In this document: positions 11,552 to 23,829 of the stretch, piece after piece
How the letters are laid out: each line of letters begins with the position of its first letter
Position numbering within the stretch: the stretch's first letter is position 1
From: Diphasiastrum complanatum
Taxonomy: Eukaryota; Streptophyta; Lycopodiopsida; Lycopodiales; Lycopodiaceae
DNA: 64,000 nt
Assembly: GCA_029204225.1 (NCBI GenBank)
Contig: CM055104.1
Span: 46,496,933-46,560,932, forward strand
Direction of reading: 5' to 3'
Made by a program: the position numbers and the translations under genes
Notes under the pieces: generated by a model
Seen by the model: only the letters and a program-made list of their open reading frames with translations
What the model was told of the DNA's origin: nothing
Database searches by the model: none

Positions 11552-13105
11552 GTTGTTCTGGTTGGATCTAAGTTTAATCTCATGAGACTCTTGGCTAGAA
11601 ATCTCTTTAAGATCCTCGAACGATTTCTATCCCAGATTCTCTGAGATTCCGTTAGATCCTACCTAGGGTCCAGATTCAGATATACCAAAGTCCTATGTCG
11701 ATAGCATGAATGGTTGCACCTCTTAGATATTGCCTAGTTCTACGCATAAAAGGATGGTTGACCATAAGATTTGTTACTCTCGACACCCAGCATGAGAGTG
11801 TTCGCACCGAAGATTTAGCCATTGAAGGAGTTAGAGAAGTATGTCAGTTTCAAATATGCCTCTATTATCGCATAGATCATGTATGAATATTGTTGTCTAC
11901 AAAATTTACTCGATTACGCCAAGGATAGAAAAGAGTTAGCATACCATCTCTATTACCGAACTAGATTTTGAAAGGATAGAAGTGACAAAAACAACATCCT
12001 AGTTCGATAATCAGCTCATCTCCCAAGAGGTCATATTTCTGAGGGCCTGAAAAACTCTCATTGATCCGAGAGTACGGGGTGATTAGGACGGCCCTCGGGA
12101 TTGGAAACAACATTACCCTGATTACTTGCATAAGGGCAGTGTGGGCCCTTCCCCCGCTAGGGATCTTCCGATGGGAGCAGTCCCTCGACGGAAAATCCGC
12201 CCAATAGGGAGATCTTTCGAACGCCCCACAATAGAAGTAATTATTAAGTAATTATTAGAATTACACACCTACAAATCTGTTACAAACAGTCATAGTCTCT
12301 TCATCTCTAGTGGACCCAATTTAGAATGTTAAACAATAAACATTTTTTTGAGTGCATTTCTATCCAAAAAAGGTAGTGTCCTTGACAGTCCATGTTGTAC
12401 CACCAAACCATGCTTTTAGCCAACCAAAAACAATGTACCAGGAAGGGGGGCGCGGGGGTGGGGGGGGGGGGGGCAATACACCTTATGTATATATTGTAAA
12501 AAAAAAATAGACAACTCTTTGATGAAGGTACAAGAAAGATCCAATCTAGCGAGATTTGTGAGAACCACTAGAAAGTGAACCCTTGAGTATGAAATCCCCT
12601 TGCATTTTCACATTCTAGGAATAGATCGATCTGATTAATTTTTTGGTTGGCTAGGCAAGTCTAAAATCTATACACTCAACTCCGTTAATCCTTGGGGGAG
12701 CTCCAAGATCTTGAATCATTTTCTCGATAATTACCAAGTTGGTCAACTCCTCTCTACACCGCATCTCTTCATCAAGCATGGATTTGAGGTTTATGCCTAG
12801 GGAGAGGGTAAAAAAAAAAGCGCTTTCTGAGAATCCGCATGCATCAGATCTTAGAAATCATGGTTTGGCTTGTTAAGAGATTCAATCTAGTTATGGATTC
12901 AAGAATCTTAGTCCTTTTCAATTGCATACGATCAAATCTTAGAAGAAGTGAATCAGTGAGTGCCATAATAAGAGAAATTGAGATAGCATTAATTTTTTAA
13001 CAATAGGTCTTTGTCTAAAGAGGAGAAGTGGAAGTACTCATACCCCGAAGGAATGGAGGGACCTTTCAATCCGCAACCTACTTAGGCTTCATGAATCATC
13101 CAGAA
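11552..13105. other. No gene; includes a poly-G tract at 12445-12473
   Basis: Decayed sequence with one short coding-like patch near 12.12-12.24 kb on the plus strand. A G-rich tract (12445-12473, broken only by CGC and T) is followed by AT-rich DNA. I see nothing else that can be supported. Confidence 0.5.
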
Positions 13106-14099
<994 letters not shown>

Positions 14100-16604
14100 T
14101 TGGATTTGTGGATACATAAAGCATTATATCCACAAGATCCAAGCACTTTGACACATCCCACGTTCTCTTTAATAACTCATTTAGTTACAATGATATGCAA
14201 TGGGCATAATGGATTACTAGGATATTGTGAAAGATTGCAGAACCATGAAAAACAACTTTATATGAATAAAGTTCACTTTTTAGAAGGTGAGTTAATTCGG
14301 ATATCCTCTTATTGTCAGAATAGAGATTGTTATCTCCAAAAGACGTTAGAAGAAAATGAACAACTTAAAAAAAAATGAATCATTACAGAAGATAACAATC
14401 AATATCAAATCAGAACTAGAGCAAATGCAATCAGTCTTACAGTCTATTTGTATTGAAAACTTACAATTATTGAAGAATGTGGATTTGGCAAAGAAGAAAG
14501 CTGAAAGTAAGAAGCGAAAGTGACAAAGTTGCAAGGATATCTAAACGCTTTCAAAAGGAGGTTATTGAAATAGAAGGATCCGTGCATTCAAGTGAGCATA
14601 TTCTGATTTTTGTAAGTTTTTCAATGACATTTGGATTTAATTTCAGCTATGGTGATATTTTGTTAACTATCTGTTTTTTTTGCAGATCTGCATTAGTAGC
14701 TCCTCGAAATATTAAAGACAATGCTTCACTAGGAATGATATTGGGCACAATATTGACTTGCAAATCCACTGAGCATATCATGATGAACAATAGGAGTTCA
14801 AATGTAAAGTGTAAAATAGCAGAGTCTTTGATGGTGGACATTCAAATTTTTTTAGATAAGACTATAGTTCAGGTTGCTTGTGATTTTGCAAGTATTAGTA
14901 GGGAAGCATATGCAACAATATTTAAACTAATTAGAGAAGCTTTTAAGCAAGTTCAAATTAGAAAAGTCCCAATCCCTAGGACATATCACTTGAAGAAAGA
15001 GAGGGATACATTAAACATTGGTATGCATAAGATCACTGGAACTCGATTTCATATTGAGGAGGTGTATGAAATTGATGGAAGATCGATATTCTATAATTTA
15101 TCAAACAACTTATTTGTTGATCTAAATTACTTGCTGAGATACATCATCACATTCTATGCTATAACCTATGAAAAGGTGAATGGCAAAATAATCATAGTAC
15201 TTAAGTTAGATGAGTCAGAAATTGTGAAAGGGCAGAAGATGAAAAGGGTTAGTATAACTCTCATGAATGGTGCTCTATCACAAACAAAGAACCAAGAAGA
15301 TTTCAGATTCAGTGTCCAGTCCGAAAATGATATATGGTGGTTGGCAGCGTTTCAGGTAACTAGCCTCATTATTACATTACATTCATTGAATAGTATTAAT
15401 TCATTGTAAACTAAGTTTAATTAATTCTTTGGACAGGTGCTGAAGGAGGATCATGATATATTATCATGGATATTCTCAAGGACATTTTATCCTAGGATCA
15501 TCAAGGACCATATGGATGGAGGACTTCTCAATGTTCCAGGAGTTGGAGACTTCAATGTTGAATGGCACTTAGCAGGTGATTTGAAAACATTGAAATGTAT
15601 GTATAATGTCTCTCACGGTGCTACATCAAAACATCCTTGTTTGTACTCCATGAGAAACATCCTTGGAGTACATGAATTACTAGAGAATATGCAGATCCAA
15701 ACTGGAAGCCTGTGCTGCCTATCCCCTTGAAAAATGTGCATGTTTGCACTCTTCATGCGAAAGGTAGATTAATAGAAAAGATCATTTATCTTCATATAGT
15801 TTTTGCTTGGAATACTAAGCCAGCATCATTAGCAAAAGAAGCTATCTCTCGATTAGAAGATGTTTGATCAAAAGCAGGATTCCATAAGGGACATGTCAAA
15901 ATTCAAAAAGATGAAAAGCTTTAAGGAAAGAATGGGAACATGCCAACTAAGCCAAGCATAGGAGGAGCAAAATCACATCGTTTCCTATCAAATCATACTG
16001 GTAAGGCTTCTAATATTCAACACTCAGTCTGGACAAATATTATTGCTGCAACTCAGGACTTTGAGAAAGACGACAAAACCAGAGTACTAAAAGTTGATGT
16101 ATGGAAGAAGCTTGATAGTATGATTGCTATTTCAAGCAAAAAAAAATACTCTGATATTGATAAGAAAGCTGTCCAAAGGACTTGTGTCGAGTTTGTTAAT
16201 GCAGTATCAAAAGAATGAGGAGAAGATCACATCACCCATTACATGGTTAGTATAAAATTTTTAAAATGCTCTCAATTTTTCATATATATTTAGATCCAAA
16301 CATAAGACTAACATTATGATTTTGACATATGCAGCACATACTAAGAGATCATACAACAATTTTTGCAAACACATATGGAAGCTTGAGTGTATGGTCATCA
16401 CAAGGGATGGAGAAGTCACACTGGCAAGCACGAGCAGCATTTCATCGAAATACACAACATGGAGGAACCAATGAAAAACGAAACTACATTTGTCAATTGT
16501 TTCAGTCGTTCTACCGCAGGGTTCAAAAACGACATATAACAAAGTCCACACAATACAACAAGTTTAGAAAAGCATGCAAGTTCATACAAGAAGAGAAAAT
16601 TAGA
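14100..16604 (+). pseudogene. Transposase-like gene, at least four exons, multiple lesions
   Basis: Coding blocks read, in order: an N-terminal coiled coil (about 14220-14580, with frameshifts at the A-run near 14370 and at 14520); an intron GTAAGT...TTTTTTTTGCAG (about 14608-14686); a central block to WWLAAFQ at 15355; and an intron 15356-15436 (GTAACT...GGACAG). Next come VLKEDHDILSWIFSRTF, AGDLKTLKCMYNVSHGATSK and HPCLYS, then VHVCTLHAKGRLIEKIIYLH. After several nonsense codons (about 15866-16218) there is an intron at about 16246-16333 and a last exon ending EEKIR-stop at 16604. Candidate catalytic acids are D in LKLDESE, D in AGDLKT and E in SSQGMEKSH. The G-D-x-K-x(2)-K...C block and the late GSL...S.(Q/E)G.E block resemble a widespread eukaryotic transposase-like family that I cannot name. 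It faces the minus-strand gene ending at 16742 and has a second copy at 6.9-7.4 kb. Confidence 0.6.
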
Positions 16605-16741
16605 TGATTGCTAAGTAGAAGATCATCATTGTCATCAAATCATAACATGTTCAGAATTGCTTTGCAAATTCATTGAACAAGAGAAGGGAAATACTCAATG
16701 TAAATGTATTGATTGTATTATAACAAAATACAAAGTGTCAA

Positions 16742-16966
16742 CTATTCATCATCAGATCGTGTGTCAGATTCTATGGCAGTATTGTCATGAAAAAATTCTC
16801 TGCTACTGTATGCATCTAATAGATGTGCATTATCCTTATTTCCACTAAACTCAATATAAGTGGAATACAATGAATAATGGGAGCTCCTTAAAGGAACATT
16901 CCCATTAGTAAAACCTAAAATGTTCAAAACATAAGATCTTTTGAAAAAAATGATCTTATTTGTCTT
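16742..16966 (-). pseudogene. 3' part of the CPYC partner gene, exon-2 copy A (split by gypsy)
   Basis: The minus frame reads TNKIIFFKRSYVLNILGFT, NGNVPLRSSHYSLYSTYIEF and SGNKDNAHLLDAYSSREFFH, ending ESDTRSDDE-stop at 16742. The rest of the same exon (ALIIDDFAVRRGGFRQHASS to LSFYLGGHKFVKT) lies at 27298-27513, on the other side of the gypsy element. The element thus interrupts the codons around VKT/TNK. This copy keeps the original C-terminus, whereas the neighbouring copy B has a small deletion here. It converges on the transposase-like gene, about 140 bases apart. Confidence 0.75.
16962..16966. repeat. Target-site duplication GTCTT (left copy)
   Basis: GTCTT here and GTCTT at 27298-27302 flank the gypsy element exactly. 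The uninterrupted site, TTTGTCTTAACAAAT, is present at about 27943-27957 in the tandem copy of this exon. This confirms both the insertion point and the 5-bp duplication. Confidence 0.97.
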
Positions 16967-17712
16967 TGTAGTGGGTTTCTTTCCTTGCCTATCCTCAGCC
17001 CAAGATTTAATCAATCTAGCATCAAGGAGATGAAGTTAGTTGTCACGCCTAGGTTCGTTCCCATGAGAGCGATAATATAGTTCAGATTTCAACATGAATG
17101 GAGAATCTAACACTAACATCCATTAACACTAAGCATTAACACTACATCCATTAACCCTAAATCCACAACAATGATAGGAATTTACTCTTTCTTTCTCTCC
17201 CTCTCTCTCTCACAATAAGCATAAAAAATAGCAATCTTAATAATGATCAAATCCAACAATGAGCAAAATCCAAAGAAAGCATGAGAAATGGAGGAAAAGA
17301 GAGGAAGAGAAAGGACATTCATCAATCCATTTCTAAAGAGAACCAATCTGCTTTATTAAAATGAGAAAATGAACATCCGAGCAACTCGAGTTGGTCCCTT
17401 TTTATAGTAGAGAGGAGGACCCTAGCCTCTGAATCCTATTGGTCTAGTCTTGCATCTCTTTTTATTCAAATTTAAAAAAGTGTGGGAACCATCAAAATTG
17501 GAGAGAAACCCAACTTTATTCACTAACTTGACATTTAGGCCCTGCGACATTAAAAGTTCCACAAAAAGGCCTAAAGTCCTTTTATTAACTTTTAACTGAT
17601 CAATCAAATAACTAAGTGATCATTGGGTTGGACTTATACACGCAGGGTGCCAAATCCCTCTCACTTATTAACTAGGATTAGTGTTGCCTTGGGATCCGCA
17701 AACCCTCCAACA
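16967..17712 (-). repeat. Gypsy 3' LTR
   Basis: 746 bases, matching 26555-27297 over its whole length with scattered substitutions and a 4-base indel near 17030. The outer edge abuts TSD GTCTT. The inner edge (CCAACA, 17712) abuts a purine-rich stretch on the minus strand that serves as polypurine tract. Confidence 0.95.
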
Positions 17713-17775
17713 GTATCTCCCACCAAAACTGGTGGCGGTCCCACGACACCTGCAATATGCAGTTATTGGGAACTT

Positions 17776-19789
17776 TTATTGGCTTCGCGCCGAATCTTGA
17801 TAAAATGGTACTGCACCTTCTCCATAAAGTCGAGAGTGCAGTATTGAAATCCAAATTGTGGGGCAGGAAACAACGGTGGGCTCCGGAAATCCACTTGGAG
17901 GTTGTCCATGAGGTGAAGCGGGATTCCCAAGTGCCTCCATCATAGCCGCACGAAAGTAGAGACGAGCAACCGGTAGCTGATCTTTGATTTGCTCTGAGGC
18001 CATCGACGTATTTGGATCGAATGCCAGAGGAGGGAGGCAATCATCCCATTTGGTTGCCATTGATGCCAACAGAGTTAGATCTTTAGCAAACATTGTCAAT
18101 TGTCGCACCATTGGATCTGGAGAGTGGACATACTCTCTCTCATATGTTTGTAAAGCACGGTGGAAGTCCACTGAAATGGTCCAACTGTAAGGCTGATGGA
18201 TGATTGGCCAATTGGATGTATGGATGGTGATTTTGTCCATAGCCAACCCCAAATCTTTCCATTTATTTCTTCGTGGCATTGGCATGTAATAGGAATCTAC
18301 CCACAACTGGCGAGGGCTGGCAACGTAACTCCTAATTGATTCTGGAGTTTTCTCAAAAACATGATTCTCCATGTCGGCTGCTCTCCCAGTGCAAGTATTT
18401 TGTCCAACTCTTTGTCGGCCTCGATCTCGGAGGTCTTAAATTTCAGAATCCATCCACCACGCAAGGACTCATGCGGATGTTGCTTTAAGAAAGTCTGGAT
18501 CTGGTCCTCGACGCTGATGAGCCTTCTGAATAGAGGTCTTTTCCTTGATGAGGATGGACTCGCTTGTACTGCTAGTATGGTTGGCGATTGATCTGCTATA
18601 TCTGGAGCTCTCCCTTGCTCCATGCTAGAATAAATCCTTGTATCCATTGGTACATCTTCTTGGAGCGGGGGGGGGGGGGGGGGGGGGGGGAATTGCGACA
18701 TGACTGGGACGGAGATTTGTGGTCCGGCTTCCAACACTTGAGCGGCTGCTTTTTCATAGACGGTGATGGTCTCTTTTGCCTTGGCCAACTCGGTTGAAGC
18801 TGCTCCTTTGAACCTATCAAAGCGGCCTTGGAATCCCTGAAGGGCCACTTTGTATGTCTCCACTTTTTTGAATAAATACGCAATCTCCGTCGGTGTGACC
18901 GGATGATCGGGTATTTGCGTTTGCCAATAGGCATCACGCTCAAGGGTGGTCGTATCCAATTCACCTTAAAGCCATGTGCGATCTTGTTCAGCCATCTGTA
19001 ATTGCCCCTCTAGTAGCTGCCCTGTTGCTTGGCATCTTGCACTGCCTGATCTACTTGATCATGTGCAGTTGTCAGGGCGTTTTGCAGGGAGCTGATGTAA
19101 TTTTCCAAGCGACCAACTTGTTGCTGGGCCAACTTCTTTTCACTTTCAGCCTTATCTTCATGTTGTTTGGCTATCTTCAACTCTGGATCCAACTGGACAA
19201 TTTTCTGGCTGATCAGAGTGTTTTCGGACCCCAGATCAGAGATTCTCTGTTCCATTTCCTTCTTCTTATCCAGCATAGACTGGATCACTTTCCCAAGGCT
19301 TGAAATCAACCCTAGAGCATCACTAGAATCGATGGTCGTGGTAGTGGCAGCAACAAGAGGACCTGATGGTATTGTCCTTGATTGGCGTGGAATAGGTGCC
19401 ACGGTCTCTTCTTCTTCAAAAATATCCTCCTCTTCAAACCCTTCAGGCACTGTGGCGTCGAACTGTTTTGGTGATTTTACAGCTGTGTCGACCCGAAGTG
19501 TAGCTAGGCTACCTTGTGTGTGAGGTTGCTGGCTGGCATCTTTGACACCAACAGTAGATTCATGGATGTGTCCGAATCCTCTTCCAGGGGATTGGGGTTC
19601 AAAGGGCACTGGGCTCTAGGGCATTTCAAAGATTTCGGTGGCCCCCAGGGGGTCGGAATCATCGAACATATCCATAAAGAACTGTGTCTTGGGTGAGGTG
19701 GCTTCGGTGTGCGGGGGTGAGGCGACCTGGGCAGCTGTGATGGGAATGGTAGGCTGCCCAAATCAGTGATTTTCTAAGTCATTGTCCAT
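17776..19789 (-). pseudogene. Gypsy post-integrase accessory ORF (env position), about 670 codons, coiled coil
   Basis: The ORF starts at an ATG at 19789 (MDNDLENH), 174 bases beyond the integrase stop, and ends at 17776, about 63 bases before the 3' LTR. An early TGA follows MDNDLENH and a TAG follows TEIFEMP. The N-terminal third is acidic and P/T-rich (FFMDMFDDSDPLGATEIFEM). A long coiled coil follows (about 19290-19010) and continues after a frameshift near 19020. A TAA follows QDRTWL. The next segment (AYLFKKVETYKVALQGFQGR) leads to a poly-proline run encoded by a 24-G tract at 18667-18690. After another frameshift near 18360 comes a globular C-terminus (SWTISVDFHRALQTYERE). I see no signal peptide, membrane span or enzyme motif. 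Position matches the env-like ORF of Athila-type elements, but the sequence does not look like an envelope protein. Function is unknown. Confidence 0.7.
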
Positions 19790-19962
19790 AAAAAATACTA
19801 TGCTTTCTTTTTCTTATGTTGATGACTTCCTGACTTTTGCTCATCAGTCTTTCCTTATTTTTTTGTTTTTTTTAACTGTTTTTTTTTTTCCAAAAAAGTC
19901 AACAAATTAAATACTGAAAACAAAAAATTGAAAAACAAATAAAATAAAAAAATATTTTGAGA

Positions 19963-21080
19963 TCAGACTTGCTGAACTAGCGGAACAGGCTGCCAAAACT
20001 TGCGTAATCGGCTGTCATTTATCAGAGTATCAAATCGTTTTCCATCCAAGTGCTCAAGAATTACTGCGCCATAGTTCAGGATTTCTTTCACTTTATACGG
20101 GCCTTCACCGGTAAACTTCAACTTACCCTTGATCAGCTTGGTTTTGTACATCAATGCAAGATCTCCTGCTTCCAGATCTTTTTTGTGCAATTAACGATCG
20201 TGCCATGCCTTGCGGCGGGCTTTCTCTGTTGCTAAGGCATGAACTGCCATCAATCAGGTTTCACATAATTTGTGCAATGCTTTATGACGGAGTTGTAAAG
20301 ACATATCATCATTCAATCGTTCTATGGTTGCTATGCGTAAAGATGGGATTAAAAATTCAATTGGCATAACAACATCTTGACCATAAACCAGTTGAAAAGG
20401 TGTTTGATTTGTACTATTTTTGTAAGCGATTTTGAATGCCCATAATGCTACATGCAGTTTATGTTCCCAATTGGACCGACTTGTTCAACTGTCTTTTTCA
20501 AAATGGTGCAGAGAATTTTATTGAAAGATTCAGCTTGGCCATTCCCCTTGGGATAGTAGGGAGTACTAAATCTGTGTATAACAAAAAATCCTTCCAGAAA
20601 ACACTTTATTGTTTGATTAACAAAGTGTGTACCGCGGTCACTAACAATTTCGATCAGACATTCAAATCTGATTATAATATTTTCATATAGAAACTTGGCC
20701 GTAGATTTTGCATCAGCCACTTTGACAACTTTGGCTTCAATCCACTTGTTCATATAATCAGTTGCGACGATAATGTATCGGGCCTGAGATCCTTGCGCGA
20801 CAAGATGAATAGGACCAACATAATCCAGTCCCCATTTTTCAAATGGTGCTTGCGATAAAACCGGATGCAAGGGTTCATAATTCTGTCGAGTAGGCCGTCG
20901 TGCTTGCTGGCAAACATCACATGTCTGAATAAAATTTTCTGTGTCCCTATGAAGCGTAGGCCACCAACAACTGGATTGCAAAAATTTGTGAACAGTAATA
21001 TATGTAGAGAAGTGTCCTCCACCCATGCCATCATGTGAAAACATGATTAAATCTGGTACATCATGTGGTAAAACACACCT
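19963..21080 (-). pseudogene. Gypsy integrase
   Basis: The zinc-binding region retains SCWWPTLHRDTENFIQTCDV and CQQARRPTRQ, the C-C half of the HHCC finger. The core starts WGLDYVGPI and has VSDRGTHFVNQTIKCF (second D) and YYPKGNGQAESFNKILC (the E). The frame breaks near 20448. The remainder continues in other frames (PFQLVYGQDVVMPIEFLIPS) to the C-terminal block LMYKTKLIKGKLKFTGEGPY, ending RKFWQPVPLVQQV-stop at 19963. There is no chromodomain, which separates it from chromoviruses. At least two frame disruptions make it non-functional. Confidence 0.9.
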
Positions 21081-21902
21081 TCATAAAATATTATCTGATC
21101 CACGATGGTATAATTGTCTTGCAATTAATTGATAAGATTGAGTCTTATGAATCAATTGTCTCTTCTGTACTTTTGTCAAAGAGTCATTCGGTTGTCCTAG
21201 TATCAGGTACTCAACAATATCTGCCGCCCACTCAGATACTGCTTCAACATAGAACAACGCAGCATCTGGCAGTTCATCATCCACTTTAGTATTAACTGGT
21301 GCAGATTCAATTCGTAAAACATGATCGGCTAGATAATGTTGCTTTCCCTTCCGAACCACAATCCGAAAGTCAAATTCAGTCAATAATAATAACCATCTTG
21401 CAATACATCCAGTATTGCATGTCTTGTTTACCAAGTAAAGTAACAGTTGATGATCCGTATAAAATGCAAAGTGCGTTTCCATGAGGTAGTGACGAAATTT
21501 CTGAACAGAAAAAATCATGGCTAGCGCTTCATGTTTTGCTGTTGAATAATTTTTTTCTGGATCTGTAAGCTGTCTGCTTGCAAATCGTATAGGATAATCC
21601 TTCTTATAGTCACTTGGCAGTGTCAAAACTGATCCAATGGTGTATTTTGAGACATCCATATGAACATGAAACTCTATCGTCCAATCTGGAGAACGCAGTA
21701 TTGGTGCTGAAGTTATTGCTTTTTTTAACTTTTCAAAGGCTTCAAATGCCTCTACTGTCCAAATAGGAACAATAGTTAGTTTGTATATAGGTCGTGCTAA
21801 ATCCGCAAAGAAGATAATAAAAATTTGATGGTAGTTCGCATGACCCATAAACACATAAACTCCTCGAATTGTTGCTGGCGGTGGTAACCTTTGGAATTGC
21901 AT
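21081..21902 (-). pseudogene. Gypsy RT-thumb remnant and RNase H
   Basis: The frame begins with the region just after the RT palm (FQRLPPPATIRGVYVFMGHA, then NYHQIFIIFFADLARPIYKL). It then gives RNase H: FHVHMDVSKYTIGSVL (first D), TAKHEALAMIFSVQKFRHYL (the E) and FAFYTDHQLLLYLVN (the D). The domain closes with RKGKQHYLADHVLRIES, the usual RNase H to integrase boundary. The RT fingers and palm, including the YxDD box, are absent: the preceding frame reaches IPLVPDAIP and then jumps straight here. Confidence 0.88.
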
Positions 21903-23566
21903 CAGGTACTAAAGGTATGGTATGTTCAATCACTGATGTCGGAATACCCTTCAAATCTTGATAAGTCCATGCAAAGCAATCTTGATACTTAATAAGTAAC
22001 AAGCAGAGTGCTTGATACTGTTTAGGAGTAAGTTGTGATCCCAGTTGTACAATCTTTTTTGGTTCTCCTGGTTCGGCAAGATTCATTGGCTGCGTCCTAG
22101 TTGGGCCATTGTAAACCTGTTTAGATTCTGGTATGTGTTCTTCAGGTTCACAATGTGCTTTAGGTAACATAATAACCACATCATCCAGTGTATAACGTTT
22201 AAAATGCTCTGGCATATCATGCTGGACTACATTTGCTTGTTCTTTTTCAGAAGGACTTGTCTTGAATCTTTGTTTAGCCTTCTTAGCAGGAACTGATCGT
22301 GGAGGTGATGACTTTAGAGATGATAATTTTTTCTTCATAGGTGAAGACTTCCTAGACGATGATGTCTTGCTGGAAGTCTGACTTGAAGAATCATTCTTGA
22401 CTTTTCCTTCGCCTTTATCCAATAGAGGTGGCACTTCCTTTGAATTAATCTTCCGAGGGAGATTTTCCATTTCAGGACCGAATATAATGTTGCTTAGCTT
22501 GTTTCTTCGTCATCAAACCTGTGATCATGTCTCCCTTCAATATAACTGTCATGGGCGGTTTGATTGTTGGTTCATCAGGAACATAACAAACTCCAAATCT
22601 GGTTGGATCCATATGATTTAAAATCTGCTCATCCGTAAGTTCTACATTGCCATCACAAGCCAAGGCATGGCTCACTAGTATGAGATCATCCTCAATTGGA
22701 TCTGGTATAGGTTCTGTTGATATCCAGGCTACATTTGGCACATTTAGTAGAAACGTGATAGGTGTATCCAAAGTTCAATCTAATAAAAAAATATCGCTCA
22801 ACTTTGATTGAATATCTTGTGGACACATATATCCTACTGTACAATCAATTGCTACAAGAGCTTCATTCCAATTGACAGTATCCGTTTGAGAGTCGTAGTG
22901 AACTCCCAATTTTTTCTCTGGTCGATCACAAGTGTGATCCGTTGTTGATGAATCGTCATCTTCTTTTTGAACCACTAGTTTGATAGTCCAAGTCGTAGGA
23001 TCAACTTTAACTACACATTCACGATTTTCAAAAGTGATTTTTCCGGTGCCCCAGTTATGAATTACTTGTGCAACTCATAACCATGGACGTCCTAATAGAA
23101 CTCGGTAGACATTTGGCTCTTCTGGTAAGTCCATCATGACGAAAGTAATGACGAACTGTACTCCTGCAATCCTGACAGGTATATCTTCCACCATTCCTTG
23201 TGGATGAATTGTCGTTTGATCAGCTAGCTTAATAGCAAAAGTAGCAAGTTTGATCTTTGTCAGGCCCCATTTTGCACATAGCCTTGTAGAAATCAGGTTA
23301 ACTCCTGAACCGCCATCTATCACGACTGCTTCTTTAGGAAATTGCCTATGTTGTATTGGCAGAGTGATATTCTTTTGTTCACTTTTCCAAGCGGCTCCAA
23401 CATGGAGTACATAGTTAGATTCTTCTAATCCAGCACAAAAAAGTGGCTCCTGATGGACTTCTGGTTCTTCTTGAGCTAACGTTTGCACTAAGACTTCTTT
23501 TGCTTTTGGCACCAACTTTAGGAACTCTCCCAATGAAATATTGATCTTGCTAGACAAAATGTTCAT
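21903..23566 (-). pseudogene. Gypsy protease and Ser/Lys-rich linker to RT
   Basis: The protease lies at 23566-23075 with AVIDGGSGVNLISTRLCAKW (active-site D-G-G, a variant of D-S/T-G) and VYRVLLGRPWL at its end. It is followed by shifted pieces (TVILKGDMITGLMTKKQAK) and a basic, serine-rich linker (SSRKSSPMKKKLSSLKSSPP, about 22390-22290). The RT lead-in is SQLTPKQYQALCLLLIKYQD and CFAWTYQDLKGIP. The same arrangement occurs on the plus strand at 44.9-46.3 kb, so the linker belongs to the family. Frames are broken at about 23073, 22773 and 22471. Confidence 0.85.
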
Positions 23567-23829
23567 GAGTAATTATGTATGCGGTGCTTCTGGTTCAGTC
23601 ATCTTGAAGGGTTCTTCATGATGATGTAATTGATCTTTCATATCCGTACGTAAATTTCTTGGAGGCTGCAATGGTGAAGACCAAACTTCAACTGTTACTT
23701 TAGCAGCTTCAAGTTCCTCTTCTTCTTGCAGATGTTTAATCCACTGTCTCATATCCTGATATCTTCGTTTTTCTGGATTAAGATTTGGATAGACTCCCGA
23801 TGCTGTTGGCGTATCGTTCGATGGTAGAT

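Noticed and set aside
17422-17607. Small minus frame repeated at 26917-27192 (MIDQLKVNKRTLGLF)
   Set aside because: It lies inside both gypsy LTRs; duplication reflects the LTRs, not a gene.
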